Shown here piece by piece: positions 1 to 5,561 of a stretch of 5,812 nucleotides of DNA. Origin of the DNA: JAULUH01 sp032111745 (GTDB lineage Bacteria > Chloroflexota > Anaerolineae > JAAEKA01). The notes below the pieces were generated by a model. That model ran no database searches and was not told the origin of the DNA. It worked only from the letters and a program-made list of their open reading frames with translations. The first letter of the stretch is position 1; every line of letters begins with the position of its first letter. The position numbers were made by a program, and so were the translations under genes. Location: the NCBI GenBank assembly GCA_032111745.1, contig JAULUH010000186.1, positions 1-5,812 of the forward strand. Direction: 5' to 3'.

Positions 1-45
1 CAAGCCGTCGCCAACTCTATCGGCTCGTGCTGACTTGCGTGAGTC

Positions 46-94
46 TTCTTACGGTATGTAAGAAATTCTTAATCTAGCTTACATACGTTCTTAA
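46..94. promoter_or_regulatory. Candidate operator: array of TTCTTA/TAAGAA half-sites
   Basis: TTCTTAC (46-52) and GTAAGAA (58-64) form a perfect 7-bp inverted repeat with a 5-base spacer. GTATGTAAG (54-62) and CTTACATAC (78-86) form a second, overlapping perfect 9-bp inverted repeat with a 15-base spacer. TTCTTA recurs in direct orientation at 46, 66 and 88, about two helical turns apart. The last copy ends 12 bases before a strong -10 element, over the place where a -35 box should be. This geometry suits an activator that replaces a poor -35. The AT-rich block stands out in GC-rich DNA. The cognate regulator cannot be named, and it could also serve a divergent gene to the left of the window. 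Confidence 0.5.
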
Positions 95-102
95 CGGCCG
101 CC

Positions 103-111
103 TGCTATACT
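103..111 (+). promoter_or_regulatory. Extended -10 promoter (TGCTATACT)
   Basis: TG at 103-104, one base, then TATACT at 106-111 matches an extended -10 element, with five of six bases of TATAAT. At 17-base spacing the -35 position reads ATACGT (83-88), a poor match, so the promoter probably depends on the TG extension and on a factor bound at the repeats just upstream. The predicted transcript starts near 118 and runs into the foldable leader. Confidence 0.55.
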
Positions 112-117
112 GTGATC

Positions 118-228
118 AAGTCATTCGGTAGGCAGGCTACCCCGTAGCCTGGCAAACCCACGGATGATGCTCCTTCCTTCCTCCTTGCGGGGCAGCGGTT
201 TGGGACGGACCGCTGCCCCACAACCTTT
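118..228 (+). ncRNA. Candidate structured leader or small RNA
   Basis: RNA started from the extended -10 promoter would fold well. Bases 120-127 pair with 161-168 (eight pairs, two of them G-U). Inside, CAGGCUAC (133-140) pairs perfectly with GUAGCCUG (144-151) over a CCC loop, leaving GUAGG and GCAAACCCA as unpaired strands of an internal loop. A pyrimidine-rich linker (170-186) leads to the terminator-like hairpin at 189-219. CAAACC (153-158) is complementary to GGUUUG (197-202) in the terminator's left arm and loop, so an exclusive or pseudoknot pairing is possible. The order aptamer-like fold then terminator fits an attenuating leader or a roughly 110-base small RNA. It matches no riboswitch class I can name. 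The folding was done by eye. Confidence 0.35.
189..228 (+). terminator. Terminator-like hairpin in the leader
   Basis: GGGGCAGCGGT (189-199) and ACCGCTGCCCC (209-219) form a perfect 11-bp GC-rich stem over a 9-base loop. CACAACCTTTTC follows. The T-run is short and displaced, so termination may be partial. It lies between the upstream promoter and the second promoter at 271-298, and would separate the leader transcript from the small coiled-coil gene. Confidence 0.5.
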
Positions 229-270
229 TCTACGCCCCATGCGCCTCCTTTCCCTTGCTCATGCGCTTTT

Positions 271-298
271 TTGTCCTGTCGCGACCCCTGGCTATAAT
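271..298 (+). promoter_or_regulatory. Sigma-70-type promoter of the small coiled-coil gene
   Basis: TTGTCC (271-276) and a perfect TATAAT (293-298) are separated by 16 bases. Transcription would start near 305, giving a leader of about 45 bases before the ATG at 351. The promoter lies inside the upstream in-frame extension of that gene, which argues against any start before 305. Confidence 0.65.
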
Positions 299-350
299 GG
301 ACGGGCATGCGATTCCAACCATCCACGCCCATCAGGACTCGGAGACGAAC

Positions 351-500
351 ATGACCACCCCAACCAATGGTTCTCCCCAGGCCGGGGAGCTTGAGATCGT
401 CAAGACGGAGCTGAAGACGCTCCAGGAGACCGTTGCCAGGCTGCAACAGCGCCTGGAACAGATCGAGGTAGAGCTGGCTGCGATCCGGAACATGATCTGA
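351..500 (+). CDS. Small coiled-coil protein of unknown function, 49 aa
   Basis: I do not recognise a family. After a short polar N-terminus (residues 1-13), residues 14-49 form an uninterrupted amphipathic heptad repeat. Hydrophobic residues sit at 14, 17, 21, 24, 28, 31, 35, 38, 42, 45 and 49, the strict 3-4 spacing of a parallel coiled coil, with Glu, Lys, Arg and Gln on the outer faces. There is no signal peptide, membrane segment or cysteine, so it should be cytoplasmic and oligomeric. The ATG at 351 is chosen because GGAG (341-344) lies six bases before it and the TATAAT promoter lies 50 bases upstream; the frame is open from 255 but that part is mostly promoter. An intrinsic terminator follows 29 bases after the stop, so this looks like a complete monocistronic unit. 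In size and style it resembles SlyX-like small coiled coils, but no homology is claimed. Confidence 0.7.
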   Translation: MTTPTNGSPQAGELEIVKTELKTLQETVARLQQRLEQIEVELAAIRNMI

Positions 501-529
501 ACTCCCCTGTCGACTTCCGGCCGCCTTCC

Positions 530-577
530 GCCTGGTGCGCGCTTCACAGTGCACACCAGGCTTTTCATTTTTTCATT
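530..577 (+). terminator. Intrinsic terminator after the small coiled-coil gene
   Basis: Bases 530-543 pair with 548-561 over a TCAC loop. The stem has 14 positions, with one C-A mismatch (538/553) and one G-U pair (541/550). It is followed directly by a T-rich tract (562-577) with runs of four, six and three T. The tract lies only on the plus-strand side, so it terminates rightward transcription. Confidence 0.8.
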
Positions 578-753
578 TGGGGAGTATCCCCCTACGCCAG
601 CATAGGCAGCGGAATCCTGTAGAACAGATGGCCGCCGTATCAGCCCCGTCCTGCCCGCCGTAACCCCCCACCCGCCCGGCGCATCCAAGCTGTACACCGA
701 CCAAACACCAACACAAGTCCCGCACCCAAGGGAACCGGACCACCGAGGAGAGT

Positions 754-1416
754 ATGATGGCACTTCTATCAGAGAAGGACAGCGCTGCAGTGCGCCAGCA
801 GCTTGAGGACGCCTTGACCCATCCCGTCAAACTGGTGATGTTCACCCAGGAGTTCGAGTGCAACTACTGCCGAGAAACAAGGCAAATCCTGCAGGAGTTG
901 GCCGGGCTCTCGCCGCTCATCAGCCTGGACATCTATGATTTCGTCGACGACAAGGCCACGGCCGATGCCCACGGCATCGACAAGATCCCTGCCATCTCGG
1001 TGATGCGGGCCGGCACTGACGGTGCCGCCGACGCCGACTACGGCATCCGCTTCTATGGCATCCCCAGCGGCTACGAGTTCGTCAGCCTGCTGGAGGCCAT
1101 CAAGCTGGTGGGCAGTGGCCACACCTCGCTCAGCCAGGCCACCCTGGACCAGCTGGCGAAGCTCACCGCACCCCTGCACCTGCAGGTCTTCGTGACCCCC
1201 ACCTGTCCCTATTGCCCGCGCGCCGTGGTCCTGGCCCACCACCTGGCCTTCGCCAGCGACATGGTCACTGCGGACATGGTCGAGGCCACCGAGTTTCCCC
1301 ACCTCAGCCAGAAATACCGCGTGATGGGCGTCCCGCGCACGATCATCAACGAGGATGTCCATATCGAGGGTGCGGTGCCCGAGGCGATGCTCCTGGCCAA
1401 GCTGCCGCTCAACTGA
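754..1416 (+). CDS. pdo: Protein disulfide oxidoreductase (PDO), tandem thioredoxin-fold protein, 220 aa
   Basis: PDO proteins are cytoplasmic redox enzymes that reduce, form or isomerise protein disulfides. They contain two thioredoxin/glutaredoxin folds, each with a CxxC site. Here the N-terminal domain (about residues 20-115) has CNYC at 36-39 and a cis-proline loop IPA at 78-80. The C-terminal domain (about 140-220) has CPYC at 151-154 and the cis-proline loop VPR at 193-195. The segment RFYGIPSGYEF (99-109) is characteristic of the family, and the length is close to the usual 220-235. There is no signal peptide. GAGGAG (745-750) precedes two tandem ATGs; the one at 757 has the more standard six-base spacing, so the true product may lack the first Met. 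Positions 578-753 upstream show no convincing promoter. The family is best known from thermophiles, where it supports intracellular disulfides, and can be fed by a thioredoxin reductase; none is seen here. Confidence 0.92.
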   Translation: MMALLSEKDSAAVRQQLEDALTHPVKLVMFTQEFECNYCRETRQILQELAGLSPLISLDIYDFVDDKATADAHGIDKIPAISVMRAGTDGAADADYGIRFYGIPSGYEFVSLLEAIKLVGSGHTSLSQATLDQLAKLTAPLHLQVFVTPTCPYCPRAVVLAHHLAFASDMVTADMVEATEFPHLSQKYRVMGVPRTIINEDVHIEGAVPEAMLLAKLPLN

Positions 1417-1445
1417 GCCCGCAGCCGGACAACGGCAAATCGTAG

Positions 1446-1506
1446 GGGCATGAACGATGGTGCAGGCCAGGCTGCGGCAGCCTGGCCTGCACCATCGTTC
1501 ATGCCC
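1446..1506. terminator. Perfect 30-bp inverted repeat between convergent genes, probable bidirectional terminator
   Basis: Bases 1446-1475 are the exact reverse complement of 1477-1506, with a single G (1476) at the centre. As RNA either strand would form a stem of about 29 pairs with a three-base loop. It lies 29 bases after the PDO stop and 28 bases beyond the thioesterase stop, almost centred between two convergent genes. On the plus strand TGTTTGTTC follows, a weak U-tract; on the minus strand only CCTACGATTTG follows. It probably ends transcription or blocks read-through from both sides. The arms are far longer than needed for a terminator, so a dispersed repeat or a relic of a mobile element is an alternative. 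Confidence 0.7.
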
Positions 1507-1534
1507 TGTTTGTTCACACCCGCTTATTCCCCTC

Positions 1535-1945
1535 TCAGCCCACCCCCCCAGGGTTCCCCTTGGCTGCCGCCCGCGCCACAAAGCGCGCCTCGTCTACAAC
1601 CACCCGCTCGTGGCTGCCGTCGGCCACCTGCTCCACGTCGTCATACGCGCTCACGTGAAAGCTGAGCCGCCGGCCATCTACCGCCACCAGCGTGGCCGTG
1701 GCCCGCACCGCCATGCCCACAGGGGTCGGCGCCATGTGCTGCACGTGGACCCGCAGGCCCACCGAGGTCATCCCCGTCGCCAGGTGCGGCACCAGCGCAT
1801 TTACGGCCGCCTGCTCCAGTAGCGCAACCAGGGATGGCGTGCCATACACCGGGAGAAGCCCGCTGCCCAGCGCCTGGGCCGTCTGCGAGAGGGTCACTAT
1901 AGTCTCGGCGGTTCCTACCAGGCCCGGCACGATCGTCGACTGCAT
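1535..1945 (-). CDS. FlK-like hotdog-fold acyl-CoA thioesterase, 136 aa
   Basis: This is a small single-domain hotdog-fold protein that probably hydrolyses an acyl-CoA thioester; the substrate is unknown. It resembles fluoroacetyl-CoA thioesterase FlK, whose triad is Thr42, Glu50 and His76. Here Thr36 (in YGTPS), Glu44 (in LLEQAA) and His70 (in VQHMAP) keep exactly the same 8- and 26-residue spacings. The GLRVHVQH segment and the VxAxATL strand after it fit the central beta-sheet. By ungapped counting, the position of FlK's Phe36 gate is Leu30, so fluoroacetyl specificity is unlikely. The ATG at 1945 is preferred because GGAAGG lies nine bases upstream. An in-frame GTG at 1966 would add seven residues but has a weaker ribosome site. 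It is the last gene of the minus-strand operon, 28 bases after the NTF2-like gene. The Gly-rich C-terminal tail is not typical of the fold core. Confidence 0.8.
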   Translation of the reverse strand: MQSTIVPGLVGTAETIVTLSQTAQALGSGLLPVYGTPSLVALLEQAAVNALVPHLATGMTSVGLRVHVQHMAPTPVGMAVRATATLVAVDGRRLSFHVSAYDDVEQVADGSHERVVVDEARFVARAAAKGNPGGVG

Positions 1946-1973
1946 GCTCTTCGTCCTTCCTTTCACCTGCCGC

Positions 1974-2396
1974 CTATCGGGCCAGCGGCGGGTCGTGGGG
2001 CGCGCGCCAGCAGGGGGACTTGTGGCAGTGCACCAGCTTCCAGCCCTCTGCGAACCGGTGGAACACCCGCGTCTCGTTCTGCTGCGTGCGGCTGACCTGA
2101 TCGCCCCTGACCGAGCGCACTAACAGCGTGTACGTCACGATCGCGGTGTCGCCGTACAGCTGAACACGCGGCTGCAGGATCTCGTGCTCCGTGCGCGCGC
2201 CCTGGCCGCCGCCCAGTGCCTGCGCGTGCACCATGATTTCCCGCAGGTGAAACCCCAGGCCGTCGATGCGCTGCGTGGTGACGTACCACTCGAAGAACGA
2301 GACGTCCTCCGCGCATACCGCCGCGTATGCGGCCGGGTCGCCATCCCAGATCGCCTGCAGGCTGCGATCCAACACCGCCAGGATTTCCTCTTCCAT
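1974..2396 (-). CDS. NTF2-like / SnoaL-like protein (CaMKII association domain type), 140 aa
   Basis: This is a small cone-shaped NTF2-like protein. The fold begins with an N-terminal helix (residues 1-18), followed by the DPAAYAAVCAEDVSFFEW segment typical of SnoaL/DUF4440 proteins. After a central linker and strands (72-95), the C-terminal strand pair carries NETRVFHR (107-114) and GWKLVHCHKSP (118-128). These two motifs closely resemble the end of the CaMKII association domain, where similar Thr-Arg-Val and His-x-His-x-Ser residues line the pocket. Such proteins may be enzymes, ligand binders or oligomerisation modules, so no reaction is assigned. There is no signal peptide. The ATG at 2396 has AAGGAG six bases upstream, overlapping the recJ stop codon, which points to translational coupling. 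The Pro/Arg-rich tail (129-140) lies beyond the fold. Confidence 0.8.
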   Translation of the reverse strand: MEEEILAVLDRSLQAIWDGDPAAYAAVCAEDVSFFEWYVTTQRIDGLGFHLREIMVHAQALGGGQGARTEHEILQPRVQLYGDTAIVTYTLLVRSVRGDQVSRTQQNETRVFHRFAEGWKLVHCHKSPCWRAPHDPPLAR

Positions 2397-2402
2397 GGCT
2401 CG

Positions 2403-2408
2403 CTCCTT
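2403..2408 (-). promoter_or_regulatory. Ribosome binding site overlapping the recJ stop
   Basis: On the minus strand AAGGAG (2408-2403) shares two bases with the TAA stop of recJ (2409-2407) and sits six bases before the ATG of the NTF2-like gene. A ribosome ending recJ would uncover or directly reuse this site. It fixes the start of the downstream gene and supports a single transcript. Confidence 0.75.
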
Positions 2409-4698
2409 ACTCCACCAGCGTCCTGGCCTCGGCCCGGGCGAAGTGGCGGCGATAGGCCGCAGTCTCGGCCAGCAGCGCCTTCAGCTGAACGGTGATCTCA
2501 TCCAGGTCCCCGTCCACGCCGCCGCTGCCCGCAGATAGCTGCACCAGGCCACCTGCCGCGATCTCCGCCCGCACGTGCCCCTGCGCTGCCAGCCAGCGCA
2601 GCCCCAGCCCCACGGTGGTCTCCCGCTGCGCGGTGGCCGCGGCCAGGGCTGCCAGCGTGGCCTGCCCCTGCCGGGTTGCCAGGGTGTGCTTGGCCAGGCC
2701 GGCCAGCCGCCTCACGAAAGGCTCCAGGCTGTCCGGCCCGGGGTCCCTGCCGACCAGCACCACCCGTCGCGGCCGCACGCGGGCCAGCGCATCCTGCAGC
2801 TCGTGGCGCCCGGGCGGCGTGGTCCAGATAGCCAGGGTGGCCGCCGGCTGCAGGCCATAGCGGTCCGTGCCCTCCACCTCCTCCACCGCTTGCGCCTCCC
2901 GCCAGGTCGCCATGGTGTCCCCTGCTGGCAAACCCCGCAGCAGGGCCAGCGGATCGGCCGCGCCGCGGTAGTCCAGCACCTCTACCGCGGCCGCCACCTC
3001 GCCCTCTGCCTCCGGAATGGGCCGGGCATCCACCCATGCCACCTGCACATCCCGTTGCCCGCGGTAGGTGCTGGCCCGCACCCGGTAGGCCAGGTCGAAG
3101 CGGCCCTGGGGCAACGGCCAGCCCTCCCCCTGCCACCAGATCACCGGCTGCACAATGCCCGCCTGGTCCTCCACCACGGCCAGCACATGCTCCCGGTTGC
3201 GGCCCACAGGCGTGGCGCTGAGCAGGCTCAGGTTGGAGCTGGCCAGCACCAGGCCCGGGTTGCCCGGCCCAAAGGGGGCCAGCCGCTCCAGGTCCGCCAC
3301 CAGCTCCAGCGTCAGCTCCTCCAGCGCCAGCACCCCGTCGATGGCCAGCGTGGGCTCCCGCGCGACCTCCCCCAGCATCCCCTGCACCGCCCGGGACAGC
3401 CGGCGCCGGAACAGGGGGATGCGCTCGGGGTCGAGGGACAGGCCGGCCGCCATGGGGTGGCCGCCGTAGCCCGCCAGCAGGTCCTGGCTCTGGGCAATGG
3501 CCGCGGTGATGTTGCACCCCTCCACCGAGCGCGCCGAGCCGCGCGCCAGCTCGCCCGGCGGCGTCGCCAGCAGCACTACCGGCCGGTTGAAGCGCTCCAC
3601 CAGCCGGCTGGCCACGATGCCGATGATCCCGGCCGGCCATGCCGGATGCTCGACCACCAGCGCCGCCTGCTCCAACAGCGCCGGCTCGCGCTCCAGCCGC
3701 GCCAGCACCCCCTGGAACACCTGGTCGGTCTGGCGCTTGCGCTCGTTGTTCAGCCCCTCCAGCTGCGTGGCGATCAGCCGGGCCCGGCCCACATCCTCCG
3801 TGGTCAAGAACTCCACGGCCAGGTTGGCGTCGCCCAGGCGCCCCAGCGCGTTGAGCCGCGGGGCCAGCTCGAAGCCGATGTGCTCCTCGGTCAGCCAGGC
3901 CGGGTTGACGTCGGCCAGGGCCATCATGGCCTGCAGGCCGGGCCGGCGGGTCTGGCGCAGCACCGGCAGGCCCCGCTGCAAGAGATACCGGGCATCGGCC
4001 ACCTGCAGGGCCAGGTCCGCCACGATGCCCAGGGCTACCAGGTCCAGGTACTCCTCCGGGTTACCCCGGCCGGCGCTCTGATGCAGGGCCTGCGCCAGCT
4101 TGTAGGCCACGCCCACGCCGGGCAGTGTGGCCAGGGGGTGATCGCCCGCCAGGCGCTTGGGGTTGACCACGGCGGCGGCCGCCGGCAGGTCGCCGGGCAG
4201 GTCGTGGTGGTCGGTGATGACCACGTCCACGCCCCGGCTGCGGGCATACACAACCGCCTCATGGGCCGCCACGCCGGTGTCGCAGGTGACCACCAGTCCC
4301 ACCCCCTGGTCAATCAGGCGCTGCAGGGACGGGAGGTTCACGCCATGCCCCTCGCTGGCCCGCACCGGGATGTGGTAGCCCACCCGGGCGCCGAGGTCGC
4401 GTAGGATAGCCACCAGGAGGGTCGTCGCGGTCTGCCCGTCCACGTCGAAGTCCCCCCACACGGCGATGGTCTCGTCCCTGGCGATGGCCTCCTCGATGCG
4501 GGTCACCGCGGCCTCCATATCGGGCAGCTCGAACGGGGAGGCCGGCGTGACCAGGTTGGGGTCCAGGAACGCCCGGGCGGCCTCGGCGCTGGTGAAGCCG
4601 CGCCGGGCCAGGATCTGCGCCACCAGCGGGTGGCCGCCGGCCGCCGCCTGCAGCTCCGCCGGCACGCTGGCCGGTTGGGGATCAAGCCAGGTGGCCAA
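2407..4698 (-). CDS. recJ: Single-stranded-DNA-specific exonuclease RecJ, 763 aa
   Basis: RecJ degrades single-stranded DNA 5' to 3' with metal ions, in recombinational repair, mismatch repair and stalled-fork processing. The N-terminal lead (residues 22-62) is typical. The DHH core follows: motif I GDFDVDG (82-88), an Asp in TCDTG (140), DHH at 163-165, Asp228 in GIVADL and RLNALGRL (281-288). The DHHA1 domain includes RGSARS (386-391) and GGHPMAAG (412-419). An OB-fold region (about 450-560) contains LAPFGPGNP. All expected catalytic residues are present. The protein is about 190 residues longer than E. coli RecJ (577 aa); the extra C-terminal part (about 570-763) has a winged-helix-like stretch near 680-722 and a final helix with ETAAYRRHF (745-753). 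The start is TTG, three bases after the nuclease gene's stop, with only a GAGG 14 bases upstream, so coupled re-initiation is likely. GTG at codon 12 is a weaker alternative. Confidence 0.96.
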   Translation of the reverse strand: MATWLDPQPASVPAELQAAAGGHPLVAQILARRGFTSAEAARAFLDPNLVTPASPFELPDMEAAVTRIEEAIARDETIAVWGDFDVDGQTATTLLVAILRDLGARVGYHIPVRASEGHGVNLPSLQRLIDQGVGLVVTCDTGVAAHEAVVYARSRGVDVVITDHHDLPGDLPAAAAVVNPKRLAGDHPLATLPGVGVAYKLAQALHQSAGRGNPEEYLDLVALGIVADLALQVADARYLLQRGLPVLRQTRRPGLQAMMALADVNPAWLTEEHIGFELAPRLNALGRLGDANLAVEFLTTEDVGRARLIATQLEGLNNERKRQTDQVFQGVLARLEREPALLEQAALVVEHPAWPAGIIGIVASRLVERFNRPVVLLATPPGELARGSARSVEGCNITAAIAQSQDLLAGYGGHPMAAGLSLDPERIPLFRRRLSRAVQGMLGEVAREPTLAIDGVLALEELTLELVADLERLAPFGPGNPGLVLASSNLSLLSATPVGRNREHVLAVVEDQAGIVQPVIWWQGEGWPLPQGRFDLAYRVRASTYRGQRDVQVAWVDARPIPEAEGEVAAAVEVLDYRGAADPLALLRGLPAGDTMATWREAQAVEEVEGTDRYGLQPAATLAIWTTPPGRHELQDALARVRPRRVVLVGRDPGPDSLEPFVRRLAGLAKHTLATRQGQATLAALAAATAQRETTVGLGLRWLAAQGHVRAEIAAGGLVQLSAGSGGVDGDLDEITVQLKALLAETAAYRRHFARAEARTLVE

Positions 4699-4701
4699 GG
4701 C

Positions 4702-5553
4702 TCAGTATTCGACCTCGATCACCTGCTCGAAGTCCAGCTCAAAGTCCATGGCCCCGTCCACCGCCAGGTCCTCATAGCCCAGCTCCTCCAGGCTGCCGGC
4801 CACGACACCCCGATTGCACAGGGAGCGATAGACGCAGAACTGACAGCGCTCCGCGAAGGGCGTCAGCGGGAAGGTGTCGTTGCCCAGGCTCAGCGTGGCG
4901 ATCTGCTCCACCAGCCGCTCGAGCAAAGCCCCATCCTCCTGCTGCTGCTCGGCACTGTACACAAAGCGCTCCGGCCGGTCCGGGTAGCCGGCAAACCAGT
5001 ACACCATCTCGATCCGCTCCGGCGCCAGGGGTTGCCCACCGGTGAGATCCTGGCCCGCCTGGGCCAACAGGTAGGGATAGACCCGGGTCTGCAGGCGCTC
5101 GGCCAACCGTGATCGCGGCGGGCGCTGCCGTGAGGTCTTCCAGTCGAAGATCACCGCCTTTCCCTCGGGGGTGATCACCACCAGGTCGACCACCGCCACC
5201 AGGCGCCGCTGGCCGGCCGCGCCCACTGGCGCCGAAAGCACCGCCTCGGGCACCCGCAGCCCTTCCACGGCGGCCGGCGCATGGTCCAGGTAGCTCTGCC
5301 ACCAATGGGCCAGGTCCGGGTCGACCAGGGCCATGGCGCTCAGCCGCTCCACCGGCACCCCCACCAGGTGCTGCTGCACCATCAGGTGAAAGGCCGCCCC
5401 CTGTTGCAGGTGCCGCTCGTTCTCCAGCACCGGCTCGGCCTCCACCGCCGGCCAGGCGATCCGGTCGAGATAGCGCAGCTGGAAGCGCCGCTGGCAGTCC
5501 ACGAAATCCTGCAGGCTGCCCTGGCTGAAATGAAAGTCGTCAGGCAAGGACAT
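4702..5553 (-). CDS. Stand-alone RecB-family PD-(D/E)XK nuclease with probable 4Fe-4S cluster, 283 aa
   Basis: This is a probable metal-dependent DNA nuclease of the RecB/AddB/Cas4 type. Visible motifs in order are FSQGSLQDF (9-17) with Cys20, GAAFH (52-56, His56), Asp123 in VVDLVV, the catalytic DWK (Asp137, Lys139) and QTRVY (Gln155, Tyr159). Near the C-terminus Cys237, Cys240 and Cys246 have C-x2-C-x5-C spacing. With Cys20 they match the four-cysteine iron-sulfur set known from AddB, where the cluster ties the ends of the domain together. A strongly acidic tail with no Lys or Arg covers the last 28 residues. The ATG at 5553 is chosen over a TTG at 5589 because the latter lies inside the helicase gene. 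GAGAAG sits close to the ATG and GGGAGG lies further up. It starts eight bases after the helicase stop and ends three bases before recJ. It could work as the nuclease subunit of the neighbouring helicase. Confidence 0.9.
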   Translation of the reverse strand: MSLPDDFHFSQGSLQDFVDCQRRFQLRYLDRIAWPAVEAEPVLENERHLQQGAAFHLMVQQHLVGVPVERLSAMALVDPDLAHWWQSYLDHAPAAVEGLRVPEAVLSAPVGAAGQRRLVAVVDLVVITPEGKAVIFDWKTSRQRPPRSRLAERLQTRVYPYLLAQAGQDLTGGQPLAPERIEMVYWFAGYPDRPERFVYSAEQQQEDGALLERLVEQIATLSLGNDTFPLTPFAERCQFCVYRSLCNRGVVAGSLEELGYEDLAVDGAMDFELDFEQVIEVEY

Positions 5554-5561
5554 AGGCTTCT

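Noticed and set aside
127..160. Resemblance to a cyclic-di-GMP-I (GEMM) riboswitch, through GGTAG...CTACC and GGCAAACC
   Set aside because: The conserved GGGACGCAAAGCC block is missing and the order of elements is wrong, so no class is assigned.
255..350. N-terminal extension of the small coiled-coil protein from an upstream ATG
   Set aside because: The TATAAT promoter lies inside this extension, and the ATG at 351 has a properly spaced GGAG.
105..554. 149-codon minus-strand frame over the promoter and leader region
   Set aside because: Arg/Gly-rich with no recognisable motif; it overlaps promoters, hairpins and the small coiled-coil gene.
579..591. Small GGGGA-GTA-TCCCC hairpin after the first terminator
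   Set aside because: Only five pairs and no T-run on either side; likely chance in GC-rich DNA.
769..1581. 270-codon minus-strand frame opposite the PDO gene
   Set aside because: It is antisense to a well-supported PDO and runs through the perfect inverted repeat into the thioesterase end.
2498..3640. 380-codon minus-strand frame inside recJ
   Set aside because: It is a +1-type shadow of recJ with a Gly/Ala/Pro-rich low-complexity translation and no motif.
2575..4404. 609-codon plus-strand open frame opposite recJ
   Set aside because: It is antisense to a clear RecJ with all motifs. Its translation is rich in Gln, His, Gly and Arg without domain features, as expected from GC-rich antisense frames.
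4702..5553. Nuclease as a CRISPR Cas4
   Set aside because: The Fe-S cysteine pattern is shared with Cas4, but there are no repeats or other cas genes. The neighbours are a UvrD-type helicase and recJ, and the protein is longer than typical Cas4.
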